Below are positions 50,940 through 59,300 of a stretch of DNA of 64,000 nucleotides, in pieces. The stretch spans positions 124,001 to 188,000 of the forward strand of contig NZ_PXYI01000001.1 of assembly GCF_003012735.1 (NCBI RefSeq), written 5' to 3'. Made by a program: the position numbers and the translations under genes. The DNA is from Allosphingosinicella deserti. Its GTDB lineage: Bacteria; Pseudomonadota; Alphaproteobacteria; Sphingomonadales; Sphingomonadaceae. Below the pieces are notes generated by a model. That model was given only the letters and a program-made list of their open reading frames with translations, did no database searches and was not told where the DNA came from. Each line of letters starts with the position of its first letter. Position 1 is the first letter of the stretch.

Positions 50940-51833
50940 TCAGGCGGTGACCAGATGGAGGGCGTGCGAGGCCGGACCGACGCGCAGCCGGCGTCCCCAA
51001 TCGAAGCCGATGAAATCCTGCTCGATTCCGTCTGCGAAGATGATGCCGCCGTCGTTCATGCGCGAGGTGATCTCGAGCCGGGTATCGGCGAGCTTGCCGC
51101 ACCGCATCGTGGTGCCGGTGGCGATGCTCGGAAAGGGTTCGCGGACGAAATAGGCGACCGCGCGTTCTTCGACCGCGAGCGACACCTGCTGCCGGGTCGC
51201 TTCCATGATCGACCGCGCCCATCCAGTCGCGCCGGTGCCGGAAGCGACGATCAGGCCGCTCGACGATTGATCCTCGTGCGTTCCGGCGGCATCGAGGCTA
51301 TAGCGTGCCGACTGGTGGCTGCGATGGCCGACGAAGATCTCGTTCAGCGCCAGCAGCCGCTCGCCATTGTCGAGGACCGCCTCGACCATCGTCCGGCGCT
51401 CGAGCTGGGCATCGCCGGCCGCGGCTTGTAGCAGCAATCGGCCGAGCCGATCGACCGGCACGCGCGCGAGCACGCCGTCATAGAGATCGGGGGACGGATT
51501 GACGCCAAGCACCGGTTGGCCGGACAGGTATTTGGCGACGTTGGCGACGAGGCCGTCCTGGCCCACGGCAACGACGACATCCTCCGGACCGAACAGGAAC
51601 CGATCGAGATCCGCGCGGCGGACCAGGGTCTGACGCCAGTCGCGCGACACCGCGGCGCGAGCGCTGTGGAGCGCGCGCTCCCGCTCGGCATGCCGCGCCT
51701 CGAGCGAGGCGAGGCTCTGGCCGCGACTTTCCAGGAAGAAGCGCGCCTGTTCGCGGGTAGCGTGGCGGGCGAGAAGCAACTCGTAGTCGCTTTCCCGGGT
51801 GACGAATACCGCGCGCGGTGGGTTGGTCGCCAT
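50940..51833 (-). CDS. NAD-kinase-like protein
   Basis: A 297-residue protein whose C-terminal two-thirds match the NAD kinase/diacylglycerol-kinase-like superfamily: VVVAVGQDGLVANVAKYL, PVLGVNPSPDLYDGVL, LLALNEIFVGHRS and SSGLIVASGTGATGWARS. The nucleotide-binding GGDGT reads GQDGL (residues 91-95), and TGSTA reads TGATG, so ordinary NAD phosphorylation is not assured. An extra 80-residue basic, helical N-terminus is present. Last gene of an operon with SPFH and NrtR-like genes, 8 bases after the SPFH stop. Expected to be cytosolic and to bind NAD(H) or a related nucleotide. Confidence 0.8.
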   Translation of the reverse strand: MATNPPRAVFVTRESDYELLLARHATREQARFFLESRGQSLASLEARHAERERALHSARAAVSRDWRQTLVRRADLDRFLFGPEDVVVAVGQDGLVANVAKYLSGQPVLGVNPSPDLYDGVLARVPVDRLGRLLLQAAAGDAQLERRTMVEAVLDNGERLLALNEIFVGHRSHQSARYSLDAAGTHEDQSSSGLIVASGTGATGWARSIMEATRQQVSLAVEERAVAYFVREPFPSIATGTTMRCGKLADTRLEITSRMNDGGIIFADGIEQDFIGFDWGRRLRVGPASHALHLVTA

Positions 51834-51841
51834 CGCCGGCC

Positions 51842-52825
51842 TTACGGGACCGGCAGGATGGCCGGGGCGCGGCGGAATTCGCCGACCAGGCTGGCAAGGA
51901 GATCGGGCGTGACGTTCAGATGCTCGATCGTGTCGAGCTTGCCCGCGGCTTCCCGCGCTGCGAGGCCGAGCAGCACGCCGGGCGGCAGATCGCGGTAGAT
52001 GGCGATGCGCGCCTGCTCGGCTTCGGCGCGTGCGCTCTCGACCGTGCGGATGCGATCGGCCTCGGCGGCGGCTTCGACCTGCTGCGCTTCGGCGAGACCT
52101 GCGGCACGGCTGCGCGCGTTGTCGGCCTCTTCGGTGATCAGCATCTTCTCGCGACGGGCAAGCTCGGTGCGATTGGACAATTCGTTCTCGGCGATCGCCC
52201 GTTCCTTGTCGACGGCAAGTGCGCGCCGCTCGAAGGTCGCTTCGTCGGCCTTTTGCTGCAGCGCCTCGAAGGTCGGAGTCTGCAGCGCGCGTTCGAGCTC
52301 GCTCGTCGGCGCAAGATTGGTGAGGCGGATCGCGACCAGCTCGATGCCGATGTCCGCAACGGCAGGATCGGCAGTGAGCGCCACCTCGAGCGCGCGGCGC
52401 AGCGGCTCCGGCCCGGCGTCGAGCAAGGCGCGGACCGGCGCATGGGCAAGATGCTGGAGCGCAGCCTGGTTGACGAGGCCGGCGAGCCGGGTTTCGATCC
52501 GCTGGATCGGCTCGGCCTGGTGGGCGCCGGTGAACAGGCCGATGCTGAAATCGACGCGGCTGGCCAGTAGTTCGGGGTCGGCGACTCGCCAGGTCAGCGT
52601 TCCCTGGACGGCGACGCTCTGGAAATCCTGGCTGCGGCCCTTGACGAACAGCGCCATCTCGCGGTCGTCCATCGGCAGTTCGGCGATGCTCGCGGTCTCC
52701 GGCCGGAACCAGAAGACGAGTCCGCGCCCGCTCTGCCGAATGCGGCCGTTGCGGTAACGGATGACGTGGCTGCTGGCATCGCTGCGCAGCTGTGCCACCA
52801 ACCCGAAATTCTTGATGTGTGCCAT
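51842..52825 (-). CDS. SPFH/Band 7 (stomatin-prohibitin-like) protein
   Basis: A 327-residue SPFH protein. The N-terminal beta-rich SPFH domain (about residues 8-180) starts VAQLRSDASSHVIRYRNGRI and includes MDDREMALFVKGRSQDFQSVAVQGTLTWRVADPE. A long coiled-coil region follows (about 190-270; EALQQKADEATFERRALAVDKERAIAENE, then ARAEAEQARIAIYR), and a compact C-terminus. There is no obvious N-terminal membrane anchor, so association is probably peripheral. SPFH proteins scaffold membrane microdomains or form large rings. The ATG at 52825 overlaps the stop of the upstream NrtR-like gene (TGATG) and has GGAGA in front. Its partnership with an NAD-kinase-like protein is unusual. Confidence 0.86.
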   Translation of the reverse strand: MAHIKNFGLVAQLRSDASSHVIRYRNGRIRQSGRGLVFWFRPETASIAELPMDDREMALFVKGRSQDFQSVAVQGTLTWRVADPELLASRVDFSIGLFTGAHQAEPIQRIETRLAGLVNQAALQHLAHAPVRALLDAGPEPLRRALEVALTADPAVADIGIELVAIRLTNLAPTSELERALQTPTFEALQQKADEATFERRALAVDKERAIAENELSNRTELARREKMLITEEADNARSRAAGLAEAQQVEAAAEADRIRTVESARAEAEQARIAIYRDLPPGVLLGLAAREAAGKLDTIEHLNVTPDLLASLVGEFRRAPAILPVP

Positions 52826-53562
52826 CACATGTCTCCTTTGTCGGATGGGTTGAAGCGATAAAGTTCAGCGGGACGAAACGAGGCGCCGGTCTCCCGCTCT
52901 CCGGTCGGGATCAGCCAACCCCGATCGAGCATGCGCCGGCGGAAGGCGGGCTTGTTGAGCTGCTCGCCGCGGATCGCTTCGTGCACATCCTGGAGCGCAC
53001 GCAGGGTGAACCGTTCCGGCAGCAGGGCGAAGGCGACGCGAGAATAATCGAGCTTGCCGCGCAGCCGGCGGATCGCGTGGCCGAGGATTTCGGCATGATC
53101 GAAGGCAAGGGGGAGGGGCTCGCCCGCAGCCGACCGAATTTCGGCGGGGGCGCCGGTCGCCGCCTTGTCTGGAAGCGTCAGTGCTGCAAGCGCGAGCCCC
53201 TCTCGTGCCGCGAGTGCGGCTGCGAAGCGCTCTGCCGGCAGCAAGGCGAAATAGGCCACGCTGATGATCCGCATGCGGGGATCTCGGCCGACCGCTCCGA
53301 AGGTGTAGAGCTGCTCGACATACAGGTCGGCCATGTTCGCCTTCTCCCGGAGCAGGCGGTGGGCGGCGTCGTCGAGGCTCTCGTCGATGCGCACGAACCC
53401 GCCCGGAAGTGCCCAATGATCGATGAAGGGATGCTCCTGCCGCCGTGTCAGCAGGACCGCCGGTGCGCGACCGACGATGCTCATCAGCACCAGGTCGACC
53501 GTGACGGATGGCCGATCGAAGGCGCTCGGGTCATAGCTTTCCAGGAAGTCGTGTTCTGTCAC
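52825..53562 (-). CDS. NrtR-like Nudix-domain transcriptional regulator
   Basis: A 245-residue protein with an N-terminal Nudix fold (SVTVDLVLMSIVGRAPAVLLTRRQ, ALPGGFVRIDESLDDAA) and a C-terminal winged helix (LDYSRVAFALLPERFTLRALQDVHEAI, NKPAFRRRMLDRGWLIPTGE). This is the NrtR architecture of NAD-metabolism regulators that sense ADP-ribose. The Nudix box reads GFVRIDE...RLLREKANM: glutamates of the REUxEE core are replaced by Leu and Lys, so catalysis is unlikely. The GTG at 53562 is preferred over a TTG at 53604, because that codon lies in the operator. It is the first gene of the NrtR-SPFH-NAD kinase-like operon and probably regulates itself. Confidence 0.87.
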   Translation of the reverse strand: MTEHDFLESYDPSAFDRPSVTVDLVLMSIVGRAPAVLLTRRQEHPFIDHWALPGGFVRIDESLDDAAHRLLREKANMADLYVEQLYTFGAVGRDPRMRIISVAYFALLPAERFAAALAAREGLALAALTLPDKAATGAPAEIRSAAGEPLPLAFDHAEILGHAIRRLRGKLDYSRVAFALLPERFTLRALQDVHEAIRGEQLNKPAFRRRMLDRGWLIPTGERETGASFRPAELYRFNPSDKGDM

Positions 53563-53591
53563 TCTCAAACCCTTACGTGCGCGATGCGCAT

Positions 53592-53620
53592 TAGTTAGAC
53601 GCAATATGCATCTAAGTCAA
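53592..53620 (-). promoter_or_regulatory. Promoter and palindromic operator of the NrtR-SPFH-NAD kinase operon
   Basis: Minus strand -35 TTGACT (53620-53615), 17-base spacer, -10 TAACTA (53597-53592). The spacer and its edges hold a 21-base inverted repeat at 53595-53615: TTAGA-N-GCA-N3-TGC-N-TCTAA. A repressor bound here would cover the whole promoter, as expected for autoregulation by NrtR. Confidence 0.75.
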
Positions 53621-53789
53621 GCGTCCGCGAAGCTCCCGCATGGCGCGCGCGCAAAAGGCGCGGCCAAGGTGCGCCCAGCCTCTCGTCCACTCGAACATGC
53701 CGGCTCCCGAGCGAAGCTGAGTGATGGCCAAATCACGGAGTTCTAAGCCAAAAGGTATAGGCAATCCTTTGAAGAAGATTCCGTGCTGA

Positions 53790-56210
53790 AAATGCGGTAC
53801 TTTGTGGACCTTCCCGCCTCTGCAGGCGGAGAGATTGTTGACACCCACCGAGGGTCAGACGCTGACGCTCAACCTTGCCTCGATCGCCGACCCGGACGGG
53901 CTGGGCGCCTTCAGCTACCAGTGGCAATCGTCGGCCGACGGGGTGACCTGGGCGAATATCGCCGGGGGAACCGGCGCGACCTTCACGCCCGACAACAATG
54001 CCTTGACCTCGTTCGGCGATCAGGCCGGGCTCCGCTTGCGGGTCCAGGTCCGCTTCACCGACGGCAACGGGACGCTCGAAACGCTGACGTCGGCGGGGAC
54101 CGGTCCAACCGGCGTCGATTGGGACGGCGTTCCGCTCACCAACAATACGTTCAACGGCACGGCCGGAAATGACATTGCCGACGGGGTGACCCCGTTCTTC
54201 ATCGGCGGCAACGACACGTTGAACGGCAATGCCGGCGACGACGTGCTGAACGGCAACGGCGGCATGGATCAGCTGAACGGCGGTACCGGCAACGATGCCC
54301 TGAACGGTGGCGCCGCCGACGATGTCGCAATCTTCTCCGGTCCGCTGGCGAACTACCGCTTCTCGCTTTCCGGGACGAATTTGGTCGTCACCGATGGTGT
54401 CGGTACGGACGGCGCCGACACGTTGAACGGCATCGAACAGCTCCGTTTCGGCGCCCAGTCGCTGGTGCTGCGCCTCGGCACTGCCGGCGGCAACACGCTC
54501 AATGGCGCCGCCGCAAACGATCTCCTTCTCGGCTTCGGCGGCAACGACGTGGTGAATGGCGCAGGCGGCGCCGACATCGTGATCCAGGACGCAGCATCCG
54601 GCGGAAGAGACAGTATCGACGGTGGTGCCGGCATCGACACCTTTGCAGTCGTCGGGGCAGCTGGCGTGGAGGCGTTCCGAATCTACACCCGTGCGGCGGC
54701 GGTCGCGGCCGGGATGACCGGGTTGGCAGCCAGCACGGAAGTCGTGATCACCCGCAACGGCACCAACAATGCCGCGATCATCGCCGAGCTCGACAATATC
54801 GAGGAGCTCTACATCAATACGCTGAACGTCACCGCGCCCGGCGGGGGCGGGCCGGTTGCCGGCGACACGATCCAGATCATCGGCAATTTCAACGGGACCA
54901 GCCTCAACTTCAACACGATCACCATCAACGGCGACGAGGGCGACAACACGATCGATATCTCGACCCTCGAGTCGGCGCATCGCATCGTATTCCGCTCCGG
55001 TGGCGGCAATGATGTGATCGTGGGGACGTTGCGGCCCGTGGACGTCATCGAGCTCCCTGTGGGCGCCGACGTCTCGACCTATCTGTTCAGCACGGTGAAC
55101 GGCATCACCACCCTGTCGAACGGAACCCACAGCATCACCTTCGCCGGCCAGGGGCTACCGCAAGTGGTCGCCGGGCCCACTCCGCCGGCGCCGGGAGAGA
55201 CCTCGCTCGGCACGTCGCAGGACGACATCTACCTGGTCGACAATTATTCCGACATCGTCGTCGAGACCATCGACGGCGGCACCGACGAGGTTCGCACCTC
55301 GCTCGGCCATCGACCGGACCAGTCCTTCTATCTGATCCCGGAATATGTCGAGAAGCTCACCGGGACAAGTCAGACCGGGCAAGCGATCCGGGACAATGCC
55401 GGCGACAATGTCGTCCAGCTCGGTGCCGGTGCGGACATGGTGCTGTTCGACGGCGGCGGGGACGACAGCGTCACCGCAGGCGGCGGCAACGATTATATCT
55501 GGTACGGAACCGAGATGACGGCCGCCGATCGGACGGACGGCGGTGCGGGCTCCGACACGGTCGGGCTGATCGGCAATTACAATCTGGTGTTCGCCGCCCA
55601 CTCGCTGGTCGGGATCGAGCGCCTGAGCGTCGTAACTGGCGGTACCGTCCCCGACACGGCTCCAACGAGCTATGCGCTCACGACCGTGGATGCGAACGTC
55701 GCAGCGGGGGCGAGCCTGATGGTCCTCGGTGGAGGCCTGCAGGCGAACGAGACGTTGTCGTTCAACGCGGCCGCGGAGACCAACGGCAACTTCAACATCG
55801 TTTCCGGGGCGGGCGCGGACACGATCGTCGGTGGCTCCGGCTTCGACTGGATCATGGCTGGCGGTGGTGGCGACATGATCACCGGGGGCGGCGGCATCGA
55901 TCGGTTCGTTTATCGTGCGGTGAGCCATTCGAGCGTGAGCGCGTCCGATCGAATCCTCGATCTGACCGCAGCGGACCGGATCGATCTCGCCGGGATCGAC
56001 GCCAACCCGCTCACCGGCACCGACGATGCGTTCTCATTCGTCGGCGGCTCCGCCTTCTCGGGCCTGGCGGGCGAACTTCGAGCCTTCCAGTCGACGCCCG
56101 GCCTTTGGGTCCTTGAAGGCGACACGAGCGGCGACGGAGTTGCCGACTTCCGGCTCGAACTGTCGACGGCGAGCAGCGCCGAGACCATCGCCGCGCAGAT
56201 CTTCTTCTGA
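53790..56210 (+). pseudogene. RTX-type secreted calcium-binding protein, 5' end missing
   Basis: An open frame of about 800 residues with no ATG start, signal or leading domain: it opens right after a stop at 53787 with only TTG codons available (53802, 53832, 53835). It begins inside an Ig-like repeat (TPTEGQTLTLNLASIADPDG, FSYQWQSSADGVTW). Next come a classic glycine/aspartate nonapeptide block at about residues 130-175 (GNDTLNGNAGDDVLNGNGG), a second repeat set near 550-580, and a C-terminal serralysin-type beta-roll (DRILDLTAADRIDLAGID, ending IFF) for type I secretion. Homologous proteins usually have much longer N-termini, such as peroxidase domains. A shortened remnant or a junction with unknown start is likely. 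Confidence 0.72.
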
Positions 56211-56218
56211 GGCGGACA

Positions 56219-56242
56219 AGGACCGGCCTCGGGGCCGGTCCT
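56219..56242 (+). terminator. GC-rich hairpin after the RTX gene
   Basis: AGGACCGGC (56219-56227) and GCCGGTCCT (56234-56242), 9-base perfect stem, 6-base loop, nine bases after the stop codon. Confidence 0.55.
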
Positions 56243-56282
56243 CGGCCGCCTTCGGAAGAGCGGCTGCGACGACCCGATGCAC

Positions 56283-56333
56283 AATGCCGGATGATGATCG
56301 CCCGCCGGCGGCCGATCATCATCCGGCATTTTT
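56283..56333 (+). terminator. Very strong rho-independent terminator
   Basis: Perfect 18-base stem (56283-56300 with 56313-56330; core GCCGGATGATGATCG) and a 12-base loop, then TTT and TTCTC. The stem starts with AA and ends with TT, so it can act in both directions. Confidence 0.78.
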
Positions 56334-56490
56334 CTCTGTGGCGCGCGGGGCCGGGGCCCGTGCTAACGGCTTCGACTGCGCGGCAGGAAAGGGGACCGAA
56401 TTTGTCCGCCATTTCGGACCATTCTGCTTGCAGGCGAATTGCCATCCGTTTCGGGATCGGTGACTATGCCGCCGACCTTGGGAGTACGAC

Positions 56491-56772
56491 ATGTACAAGC
56501 TTGCGGACTTGGTCGACTATCCGGACGGGCGGCTCGATCACCTGTTCGTACGCCCTCTCGGCCCGCAGCTTTGGGCCGTGTCGAAAATCCGGGACGGTGC
56601 ATGCACCAGCGAATGGCAGACCGTGGTGTCGCCGGAAGTCCTGCGCGGCATCGGCGTCGATCTCACCCACTTGATCGCCGCACGGGAGGCTTTCCGAAGT
56701 CGCGTCGTGCGCCGGCGCACGCCTCTCTCATCAACATCCGGTCGCAATCGGCCCCTCGGCCCACGGGGCTGA
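56491..56772 (+). CDS. Hypothetical protein (93 aa)
   Basis: A 93-residue protein with no signal peptide. The first 70 residues look folded (YKLADLVDYPDGRLDHLFVRPLGPQLWAVSKIRDG, then RGIGVDLTHLIAAREAF), while the last 20 are basic and low-complexity, so the stop may not be the natural end. The ATG at 56491 has GGGAG upstream. No family recognised. It stands alone after the RTX terminators and before the converging desaturase gene. Confidence 0.45.
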   Translation: MYKLADLVDYPDGRLDHLFVRPLGPQLWAVSKIRDGACTSEWQTVVSPEVLRGIGVDLTHLIAAREAFRSRVVRRRTPLSSTSGRNRPLGPRG

Positions 56773-56975
56773 CCTTCTCGCTTCGCGCCTTTCTATCGAG
56801 TCGGGCGCCAGGAAGGCGGACGGCGTGGTAGGGCGGCGGCTTAAGGTCATTCGCGACATCTCCCGCCGCAATTGCGGCAGCTGATGTAAGATCATGCTGT
56901 GTCCGGGGGATGGGACCGCCCGGTCAATGACCCGGGAGCTGCCCAATCGCACGCGGCGTCAATGAATAGCTGCAG

Positions 56976-58055
56976 TCAGCCGGCGCGGGCGTCGGCGAAG
57001 GTGACCAGGCGCCGCTTCTGCTCGTCCCAAAGCACCAGACGAACTGCGTGGAAGCTCTCGCGGATCGTCACGCGGCTCATCGCGGCGAGCGCCGGAACCT
57101 CGCGCAGGACTTCCGGCAGCCGGTAGAAGGGGATGCGGCCGGCAAGATGGTGGACATGGTGAACGCCGACATTGGCGGTCAGCCAGCGCAGCACCGGCGG
57201 CAGATCGTAATGCGAGCTGCCGTGCAACGCGGCGGCGTGGAACGACCAGTCGTCACCCGACTCCCAATGCGTGTGCTCGAACTGATGCTGCACGTAGAAG
57301 AACCACACGCCGAGCGAGGCGGCGACCAGGGTGATGGGAAGGTGGACGAGGAGGAACAGCTTGATGCCGATCGCCCAGATCAGCACGCCCGCCACTGCGG
57401 CGATGGCCGCGTTCGTTCCCATCGCGCTCAGCCACGGCCGCCATCCCTTGCGCATCATCCCGATCGGCAAGCGGTGGCGAAGCAGGAAAAGATAGGCGGG
57501 TCCCACTCCGAACAGGACGATCGGGTGCCGGTACAGGCGGTAGAGAAAGCGACGCGCCGGGCTCAGGGCATGAAATTCAGCCACGGTAAGTGTATCGACG
57601 TCGCCGACGCCGCGCGCGTCGAGGTTGCTGGTATTGGCGTGATGGATGGCGTGCGATCGACGCCAATACTCATAGGGGGTCAAGGTCAGCACGCCGAGGG
57701 TGCGGCCCACCCAGTCATTGCTCCTCTGCTGTCGGAAGAAGGCACCATGACCGCAATCGTGCTGGATCAGGAAAAGCCGGAGCAGGAAAGCGCCGGCCGG
57801 CACCGCCAGCAGGAGCCCGATCATCAGCCCTGCCTCCAGCGCAACCCAGGTCAGCAGCCAGAGAGCCGCGAACGGAGCCGCGGTCACGGCGAGTTCGAAG
57901 AGGCTGCGGCCCTGTTGGGGCTGCCGGAACGGGGCGACCTCCTTCAGCAACGCGCGAGGATCTACTTCGGAGGAGCGGGGGAGCGGTGCGTGCAAGGAGG
58001 GGCTTTCGAATCGAAGGTGAGAATGGAGAACGCTGCGGGAGAGCAGAGGCTGCAT
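56976..58055 (-). CDS. Fatty acid desaturase
   Basis: A 359-residue membrane-bound di-iron desaturase. The three histidine boxes are intact: HDCGH (in LIQHDCGHGAFF), HAIHH (in RRSHAIHHANT) and HVHH (in NVGVHHVHHLAG). Membrane segments surround FAALWLLTWVALEAGLMIGLLLAV and the later hydrophobic pairs. The layout of the boxes is that of omega-6/omega-3 or delta-12 type bacterial enzymes, which introduce double bases in acyl lipids, relevant to cold adaptation. A cold-shock gene lies on the other side of the gap. The ATG at 58055 is preferred; an in-frame ATG at 58091 adds 12 residues. Neither has a strong ribosome site. Confidence 0.9.
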   Translation of the reverse strand: MQPLLSRSVLHSHLRFESPSLHAPLPRSSEVDPRALLKEVAPFRQPQQGRSLFELAVTAAPFAALWLLTWVALEAGLMIGLLLAVPAGAFLLRLFLIQHDCGHGAFFRQQRSNDWVGRTLGVLTLTPYEYWRRSHAIHHANTSNLDARGVGDVDTLTVAEFHALSPARRFLYRLYRHPIVLFGVGPAYLFLLRHRLPIGMMRKGWRPWLSAMGTNAAIAAVAGVLIWAIGIKLFLLVHLPITLVAASLGVWFFYVQHQFEHTHWESGDDWSFHAAALHGSSHYDLPPVLRWLTANVGVHHVHHLAGRIPFYRLPEVLREVPALAAMSRVTIRESFHAVRLVLWDEQKRRLVTFADARAG

Positions 58056-58404
58056 GGGATCGCCGTAGCGGGCGTTGCGGCAAGACACCATGGAAGTTGA
58101 ACGGGAGCTTGCCATCGCGGGCAGAGTTGCTTCAGAGAGCTTCCGTCGGCCCTCGTCTGACCGACTGCCGGCCCGCAATGGACAGATGAAACGCCTCGCT
58201 GCCGAAGTTTCTCCCAAGATTCTGCGGTGTAGACCCAGATTCGAGAATGTTGCCACTGGTAATCTGGCGCCGAGCGGCTATATCGGGGTTGCTACAGTCG
58301 CAAATTGACGGTCTTCGGAGCTTTGCGGCTGCCATTTCCTTCTCTCGCTTCTCTTAGCGCCAGAGGGCCGATCGTCGGCCCTTATATTCAAGAAGGAATT
58401 GCTT
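58056..58404 (+). other. Divergent gap with the cold-shock gene leader
   Basis: 349 bases between the desaturase (minus) and the cold-shock gene (plus). It holds the promoters of both and probably a long untranslated leader for the cold-shock mRNA, with a hairpin at 58364-58382. A -35-like TTGACG lies at 58305-58310, without a clear -10. No gene with a ribosome site seen. Confidence 0.5.
58364..58382 (+). ncRNA. Leader hairpin before the cold-shock gene
   Basis: AGGGCCGA-TCG-TCGGCCCT: perfect 8-base stem with a 3-base loop, ending ten bases before the AAGGAA ribosome site. Such leader structures often make cspA translation temperature-dependent (known for enteric cspA). Confidence 0.5.
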
Positions 58405-58611
58405 ATGCCGATCGGCACCGTGAAATTTTTCGACAGCGCCAAGGGCTATGGCTTCATCACGAATGAAGCCGGCGGCAACGATGCATTCGTGCACATCAGC
58501 GCGGTGGAAGCCGCCGGGATGCACACGCTCGAGAAGGAGCAGCGCGTCTCCTACGAGCTGGAGAATGATCGTCGCGGCAAGACCAGCGCGGTCAACCTGC
58601 AGTCCGCCTGA
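58405..58611 (+). CDS. CspA-family cold-shock protein
   Basis: A 68-residue single cold-shock domain. It binds single-stranded RNA/DNA and melts secondary structure. Seen: the start IGTVKFFDSAKGYGFI with RNP1 (KGYGFI), RNP2 in DAFVHIS, and the closing YELENDRRGKTSAVNLQ strand. Length is standard. The ATG at 58405 has AAGGAAT upstream, after a leader hairpin. It is followed by a hairpin and a strong terminator, so it forms its own short transcript, with possible read-through into the next two small genes. Confidence 0.95.
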   Translation: MPIGTVKFFDSAKGYGFITNEAGGNDAFVHISAVEAAGMHTLEKEQRVSYELENDRRGKTSAVNLQSA

Positions 58612-58618
58612 ACCGCGG

Positions 58619-58636
58619 TCTCCGCTTCGGCGGAGA
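58619..58636 (+). terminator. UUCG-loop hairpin after the cold-shock gene
   Basis: TCTCCGC-TTCG-GCGGAGA: 7-base stem with an extra-stable UUCG tetraloop, 7 bases after the stop; no T-run, so likely an mRNA end-stabilising element. Confidence 0.55.
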
Positions 58637-58645
58637 ACAACATTG

Positions 58646-58675
58646 GGCGGGTGCCACCGGCATCCGCCTTTTTTT
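58646..58675 (+). terminator. Rho-independent terminator after the cold-shock gene
   Basis: GGCGGGTGCC-ACC-GGCATCCGCC, a 10-base stem (one G-T wobble) with a 3-base loop followed by seven Ts; only 15 bases before the next start codon. Confidence 0.85.
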
Positions 58676-58690
58676 GCGATAGGAGCCAGC

Positions 58691-58888
58691 ATGTCGACAC
58701 AGCACGAATTCTACCTGGAACGCGCCCGCGAAGCGCGCGCATCGGCCGGTGCGGCAACGCTCGACAATGTTCGCAAGCGCTGGCTCCAGGCCGAAGCGCG
58801 TTGGACCGAAATGGCTGCACGCAGTGAGCGTGGCGACAAGATGCGCGCAGAGCTGATCGTCGAAAAGGCGAACGCGCGAGTTGCCTGA
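58691..58888 (+). CDS. Small helical hypothetical protein (65 aa)
   Basis: A 65-residue, highly charged, all-helical protein (HEFYLERAREARASAGAATL, then DNVRKRWLQAEARWTEMAAR). It is probably cytosolic; no domain recognised. Proteins of this size and composition are common in sphingomonads. The ATG at 58691 has AGGAGC six bases in front. It begins 15 bases after the cold-shock terminator, so its level should depend on terminator read-through or a promoter inside the cspA gene. Confidence 0.68.
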   Translation: MSTQHEFYLERAREARASAGAATLDNVRKRWLQAEARWTEMAARSERGDKMRAELIVEKANARVA

Positions 58889-58945
58889 CGCAGCCCGGCC
58901 GCTCTCAGGCAGCCGCCAGCAGCAATATCCAGCCAAGGAATCCCC

Positions 58946-59155
58946 ATGTCCAGAACCCCAATGCGCCCCTATCTGATCGGCAAGGACGAGGACGGCCATG
59001 TCCGTCTGACCATCCGCGAGACACGTTACAACTCGCAGAACTACCCGCTTGTGACGTCCACGCTCCAGCCCGAGACGTTCAAGACCGCGACCGCGGCCCG
59101 TACCCATGCCAAGGAGCATTTCGGCGCCGAAGCCGGGCAGTTCGCGATCAAGTGA
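58946..59155 (+). CDS. Small hypothetical protein (69 aa)
   Basis: A 69-residue protein with a beta-rich first half (RPYLIGKDEDGHVRLTIRET) and a helical end (ATAARTHAKEHFGAEAGQFAIK). No membrane segment or signal peptide. No family recognised. Starts 57 bases after the previous small gene with CAAGGAAT in front of the ATG at 58946, so the two may be one transcript. Possibly stress-related given the cold-shock gene nearby; context only. Confidence 0.65.
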   Translation: MSRTPMRPYLIGKDEDGHVRLTIRETRYNSQNYPLVTSTLQPETFKTATAARTHAKEHFGAEAGQFAIK

Positions 59156-59300
59156 CGGCCCGCGGCGTCGGGGCCTGAGTCCCCCGCGGCACGACTGCGG
59201 CGGCGCCTTTACGGCGCGGTTTCTGCTTGCCTTGCACGTTTGAGAATGGCCCACGGCCCGGCATGCGGTCCACCGCCGCGGTCGACACAGGAACGCCGAG

